NCBI RefSeq assembly: GCF_040207125.1
Contig: NZ_CP157940.1
Span: 2,914,001 to 2,978,000, forward strand
DNA from: Lacrimispora sp. BS-2
GTDB taxonomy: Bacteria > Bacillota > Clostridia > Lachnospirales > Lachnospiraceae
DNA: 64,000 nucleotides
Direction of reading: 5' to 3'
The notes under the pieces were generated by a model. That model saw nothing but the letters and a program-made list of their open reading frames with translations, had not been told where the DNA came from and ran no database searches. The position numbers were made by a program, and so were the translations under genes. Positions 56,033-64,000 of this stretch are shown here, piece by piece. Numbering within the stretch: the first letter of the stretch is position 1; every line of letters begins with the position of its first letter.

Positions 56033-56647
56033 CTAGTTATCGTTGATATGGGTCAAAAATTCCTTCAGCCGTTTCACATCTCCGTCCTGGAAACAGTATC
56101 CATCCATGCTGCAGGCCCTGGCCCCTTCAATATTCATGGGCAAGTCATCGATAAAGAAGCATTCCTCAGGCTTTAAATGGAACCGTTCGAATAAATGGCT
56201 GTACATTTCCTTTTGGGGCTTCAAACACTTTACTTCAGCGGAAAATAACCTCCCGTCAAAATGTTCAATTCCTGGAATGATATGATAACACGTCAGCAGA
56301 CGGAGAGAAGCATTGGAACAAAGATAGATGCCATATCCTTTCTCCTTAAGCTGTCCTACCAACTCCCCCATCTCTTTATCTGGCCACATATTATATTCAT
56401 GCCAGTGCTCCAGGCAAAGAGCTGCCATTTCCCTTGCATGAGCGGTGTCAAGACGCGCCTGCATCTTCTTTAAAGCCTCTTCCTCTGAAATCAGCCCCAT
56501 ATCCAGAAACAGCCACTCCTGCGACTCAAAAACAGCGATTCTTACTGCCTTCCGCTCCGCTTCATCCTCAATAAAATGCCGGCAGACAATGTCTCCATCA
56601 TAGTGTACCAGCACTCTGCCCATGTCAAATACTATATTTTTAATCAT
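56033..56647 (-). CDS. HAD-family hydrolase (YihX-like)
   Basis: 204 aa from MIKNIVFDMGRVLV; AGGAGAG lies 6 nt ahead of 56647, and the longer frame is inside the MATE gene. Motif I is DMGRVLVHYD (note DxGxV, as in YihX-type phosphatases, about residue 8), motif II CSNASLR (about 107), motif III K in VKCLKPQKEMY (about 140), motif IV FIDDLPMNIEGA (about 162). It should dephosphorylate a small phosphate ester. It overlaps the MATE gene stop by 8 bp. Confidence 0.88.
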   Translation of the reverse strand: MIKNIVFDMGRVLVHYDGDIVCRHFIEDEAERKAVRIAVFESQEWLFLDMGLISEEEALKKMQARLDTAHAREMAALCLEHWHEYNMWPDKEMGELVGQLKEKGYGIYLCSNASLRLLTCYHIIPGIEHFDGRLFSAEVKCLKPQKEMYSHLFERFHLKPEECFFIDDLPMNIEGARACSMDGYCFQDGDVKRLKEFLTHINDN

Positions 56648-57989
56648 GATTTCTCTCCTGTAATAATTCATTTTTCTTTTTAAACCAGAAATAGTAGGGA
56701 ACCTGATATAGCAGCATACAGGCCCAGCCAGCCAGACATGCATAGGGAACGCCGTTCATTCCCATGGAGGGAACAAGCAGGACCACCAATGCCACCCGGA
56801 CGGAAATCTGGATCAAGGTGGAGATCAGGGTGATGGACATATTTCCCATTCCCCGGAAAAATCCCTGGATCCCATTGGTAAAGGCCGGCAGCAGATAAAA
56901 AAAGGCCATAAGGCTTAGATATTCCGCTCCAATCCTTACCATGTGCCCATCACCATTGGACACAAATAATCTCATCACCGGCTCTTTCACCAGCCAGATA
57001 ACAATGCATATGATCACCCAGTAACCTGCTTCTATGATAAGCCCGGTCCGAAAGCCCTTCTTCACCCGTTCCCCGTTACCGGCTCCCCGGTTTTGAGCTA
57101 CAAAGGTCATTATTCCGCTGGAAATGCTCTGCTCCGGCGTAAAGGCAAAATCATCCACCCGGTTCACCGCCTGAAACGCAGCAATGGTGCTGACGCCCAG
57201 AGGATTTATAACCCCCTGTATTAAAAGCTTGCCAATTGGCTGGCAGGATTGCTGCAATGCCGTGACCGCTCCCTGACCGGCCGTAAGTCTTAAAAGCTCC
57301 CGGTCTATACGGAATTCCTTTGGCTTAAGTTTAAGAAAGGGAACTTTTTTATATATGTAGGTAATGCACAGGACCGCGGAAACTGCCTCCGCAATGACCG
57401 TAGACAGTGCCGCCCCGAAAACTCCCATGCGAAACTCTGCCACAAATAAAAGATCCAATAATGCGTTTAAAACCGAAGCCATGGCCAGAAAGTGGACCGG
57501 GGTCTTTGAATCGCCTACACTCCGGAGGGCCGAGGCCACTCCATTGTAAAAAAAGGTAAAGGGCGTTCCTATTAATATAATCCTTAAATAAACAGCTGCA
57601 TCTTCTGTGATCTCTTCCGGCACACGGAGAAGCCTTATGATCCCGCCGGAACAAAGCAGCCCCAGGCCCGCAATAACCAGAGAAAAATATAAACCAAACA
57701 ACAGGGTGGTAGCTATCTCCCGCTTTAGCTTCTCACGGCTTCCCGCGCCAAAGAATTCACTCATCAGCACAGAAGCCCCAATGCATATCCCCGTAATCCC
57801 CAGGATCACAATGTTCATGACGGGGCCTGCCGCACCAACCGCTGCCAACGCCTCCTCCCCTGCAAACCGTCCTACTACGATGGAATCCACCGCGTTATAG
57901 GTGAGCTGGAATAAATTTCCCAGAACCAGCGGAATGGAAAACAATATCAGCCCGGAGGAAATGTTTCCCCTTGTCATATCTTTCATCAT
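56640..57989 (-). CDS. MATE-family efflux transporter
   Basis: 449 aa with 12 hydrophobic segments. It begins DMTRGNISSGLILFSIPLVLGNLFQL and has YNAVDSIVVGRFAGEEALAAVG, both standard for the DinF/NorM-like MATE group. It should export drugs or other cations using a Na+ or H+ gradient. It follows greA and precedes a HAD gene in a compact minus-strand run. Confidence 0.92.
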   Translation of the reverse strand: MMKDMTRGNISSGLILFSIPLVLGNLFQLTYNAVDSIVVGRFAGEEALAAVGAAGPVMNIVILGITGICIGASVLMSEFFGAGSREKLKREIATTLLFGLYFSLVIAGLGLLCSGGIIRLLRVPEEITEDAAVYLRIILIGTPFTFFYNGVASALRSVGDSKTPVHFLAMASVLNALLDLLFVAEFRMGVFGAALSTVIAEAVSAVLCITYIYKKVPFLKLKPKEFRIDRELLRLTAGQGAVTALQQSCQPIGKLLIQGVINPLGVSTIAAFQAVNRVDDFAFTPEQSISSGIMTFVAQNRGAGNGERVKKGFRTGLIIEAGYWVIICIVIWLVKEPVMRLFVSNGDGHMVRIGAEYLSLMAFFYLLPAFTNGIQGFFRGMGNMSITLISTLIQISVRVALVVLLVPSMGMNGVPYACLAGWACMLLYQVPYYFWFKKKNELLQERNHD

Positions 57990-58011
57990 ATCAGCCTGTC
58001 CCTTTGGCAGA

Positions 58012-58515
58012 TCAATAGCTTCTCAGCTTGTCACTGCCATCATCCTTTGTATTTTCCAGGCGCTTCACCACTACGTAGTAGCCTGTTTTGTCATCAACCT
58101 TTACATAAACCCGGTCACCTACCTTATGCCCCATGATCGCCCTTCCTAAAGGGGACTCTGAGCTTATAAGGCCTTTCATGGAATTCCCGCGGACAGTTGT
58201 CACAAGCTTATAGGTCTCCTCCTCGTCATCATCCTCAAAATAAAGATCAACCGTATTATAAAGTCCGATCTCATCGTCTTTGGATTCATCTGATATGATT
58301 TGAGCCGTTTTTATCATCTTTTCCAGATAACGGATTCTGCTTTCATTCTGGTTCTTATCCTTCTTTGCGGCATGGTATTCAAAGTTTTCACTTAAATCCC
58401 CATGGGCTCTTGCCTCTTTTACCGCTTCCAAGGCTTCCTTCCGGACGACCAGCTTCCGGTAGCCTATTTCTTCCTGCATTTTTTTAATATCATTTTCCGT
58501 TAATTTGTCAAACAC
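58012..58515 (-). CDS. greA: Transcription elongation factor GreA/GreB family
   Basis: 167 aa. An N-terminal coiled coil carries the GDLSENFEYHAAKKDK motif (about 38-53) whose acidic tip reaches into RNA polymerase, and the C-terminal FKBP-like domain has ESPLGRAIMGHKVGDRVYV (about 119-137). It rescues stalled polymerase by RNA cleavage. A DDDEEE stretch (about 92) is somewhat longer than in usual GreA. It may be a second Gre paralogue in the genome. Confidence 0.9.
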   Translation of the reverse strand: MFDKLTENDIKKMQEEIGYRKLVVRKEALEAVKEARAHGDLSENFEYHAAKKDKNQNESRIRYLEKMIKTAQIISDESKDDEIGLYNTVDLYFEDDDEEETYKLVTTVRGNSMKGLISSESPLGRAIMGHKVGDRVYVKVDDKTGYYVVVKRLENTKDDGSDKLRSY

Positions 58516-58554
58516 GTTATCCCTTCCTTTTTTTGCATTCTCCTATAAGAACTG

Positions 58555-59538
58555 TTATTCCTTCTTTTGGGCGATCACCTCAATGCGCCCGGAAGCAGTC
58601 CCAACATGACGGTATGATTTTATGGAAAGTCCGCATTTTTCCGCCAGAGCATCTATTCCCCTGTCCGTCAGGCAAACCTCTGCCGCCTCTCCCTTCCACA
58701 TGGAAGCTCCCTTTTTCTCCAGATTTCTAATGGATTTATCCAGGTCCGGCCCGTCAAACCAGAGAATCCCGTCATCTGCCAGGTACTCCGCCGCCTGGGT
58801 TAAGATCAGCTTCATATCCTGAGTGCGGGGGATCCGGTCAATGAGGACGATCCGGTATGTGTCCTTACCGCCTTCCCTCTGGCTTCCGGCTTCTTCCAGG
58901 GACATGGCCTGAGGATTATATCCGGCCTTTTTGGCTTCTTTATATAATGGACTTTTCTCTTCTCCAATAAACAGCATGGTTTCTTCTGCCGCAAATACAC
59001 CGATATCAGCCAGAAGCTGTTCACATCTTGCCTTTGTGCGGCGAGAGCCCTTTTTTCCGTTTACAAACCGGCTTTCTTCCTTTGTAAGATAATAATTACC
59101 GCACTCTCTGCACTTCATAAAGATCCGGACCGGCTCCAGCACATATTGATCCGGCTCTCCGCTTTCCATATAGAACACTGCCCCATAATGGGGGCTGCCT
59201 TTCCCTGAGCAGACGGGACACCGTTCTATTTCTGCCGTCATCAGATTCCGAAGTTCCTTTAACGTTGAAAAATACCAGCGGTACAGCCTGTTTTTAAATT
59301 CCTGATCATAAACAAACAGCCTGTTCTTTATGACTTCTGCCATCCATCTCGTTTCATGGATCACGGATTTATCTGCCTTAAATACCCTTAAATTCTCCTC
59401 CAAAGTAAAAAGCCCTGTAACAGCGTCCTCATTCAGCCGTTCATTTTCCTCATAGGCCATAAGGTGTTCGATTCCTTCTACAACACTACTGCATAAATTG
59501 ACCATTACCAACAGCTGATTCATTCTGCCTGTTGCCAT
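58555..59538 (-). CDS. Zinc-ribbon protein with a C-terminal methyltransferase-like half, unknown function
   Basis: 327 aa. The N-terminus is helical. Two CxxC pairs (CPVCSGKGS, about 122, and CRECGNYYL, about 157) can bind a zinc. The C-terminal part (about 185-325) alternates strands and helices and ends with an ILWFDGPDLD and a YRHVGTASGRIEVIAQ segment, which recalls the last half of class I methyltransferases, but no SAM-binding GxGxG is seen. Located just upstream of greA in the same direction. I do not recognise the family. Confidence 0.6.
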   Translation of the reverse strand: MATGRMNQLLVMVNLCSSVVEGIEHLMAYEENERLNEDAVTGLFTLEENLRVFKADKSVIHETRWMAEVIKNRLFVYDQEFKNRLYRWYFSTLKELRNLMTAEIERCPVCSGKGSPHYGAVFYMESGEPDQYVLEPVRIFMKCRECGNYYLTKEESRFVNGKKGSRRTKARCEQLLADIGVFAAEETMLFIGEEKSPLYKEAKKAGYNPQAMSLEEAGSQREGGKDTYRIVLIDRIPRTQDMKLILTQAAEYLADDGILWFDGPDLDKSIRNLEKKGASMWKGEAAEVCLTDRGIDALAEKCGLSIKSYRHVGTASGRIEVIAQKKE

Positions 59539-59637
59539 ATTATTTCCCTTCTTTCAGTTGCCTGTATTGTCCATGCATACTCTTTTATATTAGCATTTTT
59601 AAGGGGTGAAAAGCAAGATGCAATCAGGAAAACCAAA

Positions 59638-59687
59638 AATCAGTACATGGGAACCGTCTGCCATGGCTCCCATGTACTGATTTTTTT
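59638..59687. terminator. Strong bidirectional terminator
   Basis: A 15-bp perfect stem (AATCAGTACATGGGA, 59638-59652, with 59668-59682) followed by TTTTTTT on the + strand and TTTTTGG on the minus strand. It ends the hydrogenase-like gene (stop at 59721) on the minus strand. Confidence 0.9.
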
Positions 59688-59720
59688 GAAATGGTATAAG
59701 GCTTATAAAAGCAATTTTAC

Positions 59721-60965
59721 TTAAGTGATATCTCTGCTGAATAAATCGGTTTCTTCCAGCAGGCTTTCAATGCTGTCCAGGTTTAAACGGTGCAGCAGCT
59801 CGATCACATATGGATTCTCAGCGGGATGCCCATAAGTTGCCTTTTCTCCGTAATCATTGACCAGTTCTGTTCCCTGTTCCACTCCTAATATTGCTCTTGG
59901 GCCGCCCACACAGCCTCCCACACATCCCATGCCTTCATAAAAGTTTGCTTCGATCTTTCCAGCCATAATATCCTGGATCATTTTCCTGCAGGCAGGCACT
60001 CCATCCGCCTGTTTGGTACGGATCTCTGTTTTTTTATTGGGATTAATGGCTCTTACCGTACTCTCCACCGCTTCACTGACTCCGCCCTTTCTGGCGTAAA
60101 TTCTTCCGGCTCTTGAGGAATGGTCCTTTTCACTTTCTTCCATGACAGCCGGATCGATTCCCAGGGCATCAAATATATTCTTTACCTCCTGGAATGTGAG
60201 CACATAGTCAACTGCACCAGCCAGATCCTTTTCCCGGGCTTCCGCCTTTTTGGCAAGACATGGCCCGATGAACACGGTCAAAGCATCGGGATGGAGCGCT
60301 TTTACCACTCTTGCGCAGGCAACCATGGGTGATACTGAGCCAGGCACATGGGGAACCAGCTGGTTATAGACCTTACGGATCATGCCGATCCACATGGGAC
60401 AGCAGCAGCTTGTCAGCTGGTAATCGTTAATATCATTAATATTTTTATCAAATTCAAGGGCTTCTTTTAATGTAAGGATATCCGCAAACAGAGCAACCTC
60501 CAGCATTCCGTCAAACCCTACGGCTTTTAATGCCGTCCTTAGCTTTCCGGGAGTAACCTCCTTGGAAAACTGGCCTAAAAATGCGGGAGCTATCATTGCG
60601 TATACCAGTCCCTTGGAGCTTCTGACCGCTTTTAAAGCAGGGATAATATCCGTACTGGCTGTCAGCTTTTCCGGGGCGCAGCCTTCAATGCAATTTTCAC
60701 AGCCCAGACACAGTTCCGGATCAACGGTAACCCCATCCTTTCCGATTCCCAGGGCACCGAATGGACAGCGTTTTAAGCATTCCTCCCGTTCCTCTTTGGA
60801 ACAGCTGCAGGTTCCGGTGCGGATCACCACCGGGTGCTTCTCCGGATTCAAAAGACAGTCCAGATGATGAGGATCATATGAGGTTTCTAAGTCCTTCTCA
60901 GGATCCGAATCATTATTCAATACGGACTTTACCATACTTTCATACAACTGCTTAAATGTCTGCAT
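59721..60965 (-). CDS. [FeFe]-hydrogenase-like iron-sulfur protein (monomeric, ferredoxin-fused)
   Basis: 414 aa. A ferredoxin domain with CSCSKEEREECLKRCPFGALG (about 53-74) and CLGCENCIEGCAPEKL (about 86-101) precedes a hydrogenase large-subunit C-terminal domain. H-cluster-type motifs are TSCCCPMW (about 185), GPCLAKK (about 233) and GMGCVGGCVGG (about 345-355). All three are present but differ from the standard TSCCPAW, MPCxxKK and ACPGGCxxGGG forms, so it belongs with the shorter hydrogenase-like or sensory groups rather than the main bidirectional enzymes. Single gene with its own terminator. Confidence 0.85.
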   Translation of the reverse strand: MQTFKQLYESMVKSVLNNDSDPEKDLETSYDPHHLDCLLNPEKHPVVIRTGTCSCSKEEREECLKRCPFGALGIGKDGVTVDPELCLGCENCIEGCAPEKLTASTDIIPALKAVRSSKGLVYAMIAPAFLGQFSKEVTPGKLRTALKAVGFDGMLEVALFADILTLKEALEFDKNINDINDYQLTSCCCPMWIGMIRKVYNQLVPHVPGSVSPMVACARVVKALHPDALTVFIGPCLAKKAEAREKDLAGAVDYVLTFQEVKNIFDALGIDPAVMEESEKDHSSRAGRIYARKGGVSEAVESTVRAINPNKKTEIRTKQADGVPACRKMIQDIMAGKIEANFYEGMGCVGGCVGGPRAILGVEQGTELVNDYGEKATYGHPAENPYVIELLHRLNLDSIESLLEETDLFSRDIT

Positions 60966-61152
60966 AATATACCTCCCGCAAGTATGTTTTGATTTACTTT
61001 ATAGTGCTGTGATTTTTTCAATTCAGGTGATCATATTACAGCTATTATTATAATACTTTTTCTTCATCCTTACCATACCATTCATGGGGAAGGTGATAAT
61101 TTCAGGAAAATTATGGATGGAACAAGAAAAACCCTTGTTTCATATTCATTTT

Positions 61153-61554
61153 CTATTTTTCCATAAATTCCTTTTCTATATGCAAATGCTCTATTTTATC
61201 CGTACATGTTCCGTTTTCAAAATCTAGCTCTATGATATATGGCATCCAATCCAGAATCCGCAGGAAAGAATCACAGTTAAAGCCTGTATCATAATGATTC
61301 CCATTTCTCCCACTTTCCCGTTCACGGAGGCGTTCATCGGTGATGACTTCCTTTTCATAATACGCTGCCGCTTCCTCTATGGTATCCATACTCCGCTTGT
61401 ATGGGCTGCAATAAAATGAATCAATATTTTTATCCTGCAAAAATTCCAGCACCTTCCTGGAATCCTTCCTGCCTTCCACTGTCAAGGGCCTGGTCCTGTC
61501 ATCCTCCCAGGCATGGTCAGGCTGTGCGTGGCGAACAAAATATACTTTTGTCAT
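61153..61554 (-). CDS. Histidine phosphatase (phosphoglycerate-mutase-like), internally deleted
   Basis: 133 aa. The phosphohistidine motif VRHAQPDH (RHA, about residue 8) starts the protein, and the C-terminus (FLRILDWMPYIIELDFENG) resembles the end of full-length members. Family members are about 190-200 aa; the middle is missing after RERESGRNGNHYD (about 88-100), exactly where the second catalytic His (THGTAL) is expected. The frame is kept, so either an inactive derivative or a recent in-frame deletion. Confidence 0.7.
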   Translation of the reverse strand: MTKVYFVRHAQPDHAWEDDRTRPLTVEGRKDSRKVLEFLQDKNIDSFYCSPYKRSMDTIEEAAAYYEKEVITDERLRERESGRNGNHYDTGFNCDSFLRILDWMPYIIELDFENGTCTDKIEHLHIEKEFMEK

Positions 61555-61595
61555 TATGGCTTATTCTCACTCTCTGTCCGTTATAGCTTATTTTG

Positions 61596-62216
61596 TCAAA
61601 TAAAATACTCAATGGTATCTGCCGGTCTCTTCTGTGTCACTCTGTTAAAAATGATGACAGCTTCTCTTGTTTCCCTGGGTCCAAGGGCATAAGTGCCTTT
61701 TCCCGTGTCATTAAACATTTCCCATGGGACGCACCGGTTCCTTTGGTAAGGCATATCCGTGATCAGCTCCAATCCCTTTTGCTTAAAAGGTTTCTTTCTG
61801 AAATAAGGATCAAACAAATAAACGTTCTGACCATCAGCCTCTGTCAGCAATACATAGTGCCAGCTGCCATACATCACCCTCGCAACCACAACTCCGCCCT
61901 GCTGCAGGCCATACATGACCTTGCTGTTTTCCCCAATAAACACCTCGTCTCCAGTCAGATACTCGCTTTGAACAGGAAACTTTTTCATCTTGCCAAACTG
62001 GTTGATCCAATTGCTAAAAAACATCATCGCCATACGGGAGGTTCCGTTTTTCCCAAACTCCCCCTTCGCATTATAGGAATCGAGACAAAAAAGCATAATA
62101 TGTTTGATGATATCCGGCGGAATCTGTTCTCTGGTAAAGAGATAGCTCATTGCATTAAGTAATGTGGTGGGGCCGCAGTCGTATTCCGTGACCTGATAGT
62201 TTAGTGGATTTTTCAT
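61596..62216 (-). CDS. C39-like papain-fold protein, unknown substrate
   Basis: 206 aa from MKNPLNYQVTEYDCGP; GGAAGTGA about 8 nt ahead of 62216. The N-terminal YDCGPTTLLNA (Cys about 12) and SWHYVLLTEADG with DPYF (about 122-140) give the Cys, His and Asp of a papain/C39-like fold. No transporter or bacteriocin gene is adjacent, so a stand-alone peptidase or amidase role is possible. It has its own sigma-A promoter at 62364-62392. Confidence 0.75.
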   Translation of the reverse strand: MKNPLNYQVTEYDCGPTTLLNAMSYLFTREQIPPDIIKHIMLFCLDSYNAKGEFGKNGTSRMAMMFFSNWINQFGKMKKFPVQSEYLTGDEVFIGENSKVMYGLQQGGVVVARVMYGSWHYVLLTEADGQNVYLFDPYFRKKPFKQKGLELITDMPYQRNRCVPWEMFNDTGKGTYALGPRETREAVIIFNRVTQKRPADTIEYFI

Positions 62217-62363
62217 ATTGGGTTCACTTCCTTTAAAATTTTCATACACGGTTACCCGCCATATGTTAAAAATACCGGATATCCCTTTAATCGTTTCTTA
62301 CTATTACAGGAGCCAGACAATCTTCCTTAATAACCTCATATACCATCTTTCTTATAAGCATTA

Positions 62364-62392
62364 TTTGTATCATTTTAACACACTGTTGTCAA
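62364..62392 (-). promoter_or_regulatory. Promoter of the C39-like gene
   Basis: TTGACA (62387-62392), 17 bp, TACAAA (62364-62369) on the minus strand. The spacer contains GTGTGTTAAAAT (62372-62383), a 12-mer repeated before the XRE-methyltransferase gene (63862-63873). The remainder of 62217-62716 holds no gene I can support. Confidence 0.6.
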
Positions 62393-62572
62393 TATAATTC
62401 CATCTCAATTAATACCCTTTATATCCTGCCGTCATAATGCTTAAACCTTTTTGCCGGCTGATGATTGTTTCTTTCTTGGCAGATCGTATGGCTGGTTCAC
62501 TATAACATTGTGCCACAAATTTTAACCCTTATTACATAAATGTAATTCATTCCTTTATAAATTCCATATATA

Positions 62573-62607
62573 AAAAAGACCCCATGAGAAAACTCTCAGA
62601 GTCTTTT
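62573..62607 (-). terminator. Terminator downstream of the XRE-methyltransferase gene
   Basis: On the minus strand AAAAGACTCTGAGAG and CTCATGGGGTCTTTTTT form an imperfect stem with a TTTT loop and a trailing T-run. Position fits the end of the transcript whose stop is at 62717. Confidence 0.65.
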
Positions 62608-62716
62608 CTTACCCTGCAATTTACAGGCAATCCTTATCTTCAGGAAAATAGCTGGGAGGTTGGAAGTTGCTTTTCCAGCTGTTCACTTAGTTTTTGCTTG
62701 GTCTTCTCCATATGAT

Positions 62717-63832
62717 TTATTTTCTTCCGTATGTAATAAGTAATCCCTGCACCTTTAAAAATGATTTTCGTCTTTCCGTATTTCTAAAATATTCCGCTAT
62801 TTTAGATTGCATATTTATATAAGCTTCCGCCTCAACACGATCCATCCCTCTATTCATTAATAACTCAATGGTATTTTCCCTATCGGATATGTCAGAAGAT
62901 TTATCCCAGCCATGTATTTCAATAAAATCCTGTACTTTCTCCTCATAATCCTGCATATCAGGATTTACATATATGATTCTGTCATTCATGCGGATATCGA
63001 TATTACGCAGCCCTATTTGTTCCATATAAAATGGTAACCGCATTCCGATAGCATAATCTCTGCCTTCACATTCCAGTTCTTTCTTCCATACCTTATGAAA
63101 ATCAAAAGCCCTGCAAAGATAATCATAGCTAATGTCATCAAAGTATAATCCAACATTTTCCAACTCCCGATTGACATCCATACAAACAACAAGGCCATCT
63201 TTTTTAACAGACTCCACCATTTTCTTTAATACTTCCATTGGCTTGTTCATATGACGTAATCCTACCTGGCAAATAGCTATGTCATATTTTTTATTTGTTT
63301 TAAGAGAGTATATATCTGATACAATAAAATTTATATCAAATCCCGTGTTATTAAAGTTTAATTTAGCTCTATTAGTAAAATATTCATTATCAACCCCTGT
63401 ATAAGTACTTCCTGCAGGCAGATATTCAAGCAACTGCATTCCTAAGCAGCCTTCTCCACATCTTAATTCAATAACATCTACTGGTCTATCTACGTGCCAG
63501 ACATTCTTCAAAAGAAAATTCAGGTAGTCATCATTCCAAAAATATTTTCTATTCTTATAAAGTTCATTAGTCTTTCCATTCCAATTATCACGATAATCTG
63601 TATTACGTGGTATGTAAGCTTGTTGGCGCAGTGGTTTAAGGCCTAATAGTTCATCTACAGAAACATTAAAGTACTCAGCAATGCCTGGCAGCAAGGTTAT
63701 ATCGGGCATCGTTGTACCAGTTTCCCATTTGCTGACTGATTGAAAAGACACACCCAATACATTTGCTAACTCCTGCTGGCATATCCCTTTATTCTTTCTC
63801 AATTCTGCAATTTTAAATTTAACTGCTGTCAT
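62717..63832 (-). CDS. XRE helix-turn-helix fused to a SAM-dependent methyltransferase
   Basis: 371 aa from MTAVKFKIAELRKN; GGGAGG 7 nt ahead of 63832 decides the start. An XRE domain (about 5-60: QQELANVLGVSFQSVSKWETG) is followed by a linker and a class I methyltransferase (about 115-290) with motif I VIELRCGEGCLGMQLLEY (ExxCGxGxxG, a Cys in place of the first Gly) and an Asp in TYTGVDNEYF. The tail (about 290-371) is helical. It may methylate a small molecule or sense SAM while binding DNA; neither is shown. Bases 63833-64000 upstream hold its likely promoter (TTGACT at 63880-63885) and no other gene I can support. Confidence 0.82.
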   Translation of the reverse strand: MTAVKFKIAELRKNKGICQQELANVLGVSFQSVSKWETGTTMPDITLLPGIAEYFNVSVDELLGLKPLRQQAYIPRNTDYRDNWNGKTNELYKNRKYFWNDDYLNFLLKNVWHVDRPVDVIELRCGEGCLGMQLLEYLPAGSTYTGVDNEYFTNRAKLNFNNTGFDINFIVSDIYSLKTNKKYDIAICQVGLRHMNKPMEVLKKMVESVKKDGLVVCMDVNRELENVGLYFDDISYDYLCRAFDFHKVWKKELECEGRDYAIGMRLPFYMEQIGLRNIDIRMNDRIIYVNPDMQDYEEKVQDFIEIHGWDKSSDISDRENTIELLMNRGMDRVEAEAYINMQSKIAEYFRNTERRKSFLKVQGLLITYGRK

Positions 63833-64000
63833 ATAATGACCTCCCATAAATTTATAACTGAATTTTAACACACAATTCCAGTCAAACCCATAACGCAACA
63901 GGCGAATTTACTCGCATTTAAGTTGAGAAATTAAATTTTATAAGAGGACGGGTATTATTGGGTTTGTTCATTTTTCACCAATATCCACCACCACTTTACA

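Noticed and set aside
62640..62711. 23-codon minus-strand ORF after the XRE-methyltransferase gene
   Set aside because: Weak ribosome site and no family; it may be a leftover of a longer gene but cannot be supported.
63960..64000. Possible C-terminal end of a further minus-strand gene
   Set aside because: Two frames stay open to the window edge, but only about 10-14 codons are visible, too few to judge.
1..64000. CRISPR array, tRNA or rRNA genes
   Set aside because: No regularly spaced direct repeats and no tRNA- or rRNA-like sequence were seen in reading through; a covariance search would settle the tRNA question.

Overview
The window looks like a chromosome segment of an anaerobic gut or soil Lachnospiraceae (Lacrimispora / Hungatella / Enterocloster type). 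This is inferred from moderate-to-low G+C, AGGAGG ribosome sites, LplABC-type sugar transporters paired with large membrane AraC (YesN-like) regulators, a [FeFe]-hydrogenase-type ferredoxin protein and choline-binding-type surface repeats. No rRNA, tRNA or CRISPR array was recognised.

Layout. 1-4.6 kb: end of a sugar ABC operon (AraC regulator, lipoprotein, permease cut by the window edge). 4.8-8.1 kb: a small cysteine-rich protein with a cystatin-like motif, an iron alcohol dehydrogenase and an M23 peptidase. 8.1-14 kb: a complete agmatine deiminase pathway (carbamate kinase, putrescine carbamoyltransferase, antiporter, agmatine deiminase) with a divergent membrane LuxR-type regulator matching AguR. 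14-22.3 kb: one tightly packed biosynthetic operon, leuB-ilvD-ilvB-serC-serA-DUF1015, behind a clear sigma-A promoter. 22.3-23.7 kb: an IS91-family HUH insertion element.

24-50 kb is the accessory heart of the window: a sulfated-glycosaminoglycan-type utilisation locus. It holds two big surface proteins with cell-wall-binding repeats, a secreted heparinase II/III-type lyase, three cytoplasmic heparinase-fold proteins (two are close paralogues), a GH88-type unsaturated glucuronyl hydrolase, a CxPxR sulfatase, an LplABC-type importer (no ATPase) with its own AraC regulator, and a YesL-like membrane protein. A 40-bp motif is repeated at exactly the same distance from the -10 box in front of three of its transcription units (32.1, 40.6 and 46.4 kb), which ties the locus into one regulon. 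The likely logic is: surface proteins and the secreted lyase make oligosaccharides, the ABC system imports them, cytoplasmic lyases, GH88 and sulfatase finish them, and the AraC protein at the end of the transporter operon switches everything on. The locus is also littered with decay: a sulfatase remnant, a broken gene and IS1182 and IS3 remnants.

50-64 kb is mostly household: a Gld-type ABC export system with DUF4340, 8-oxoguanine glycosylase, HAD phosphatase, MATE exporter, GreA, a zinc-ribbon protein, a hydrogenase-like iron-sulfur protein, an internally deleted histidine phosphatase, a C39-like protein and an XRE-methyltransferase fusion.
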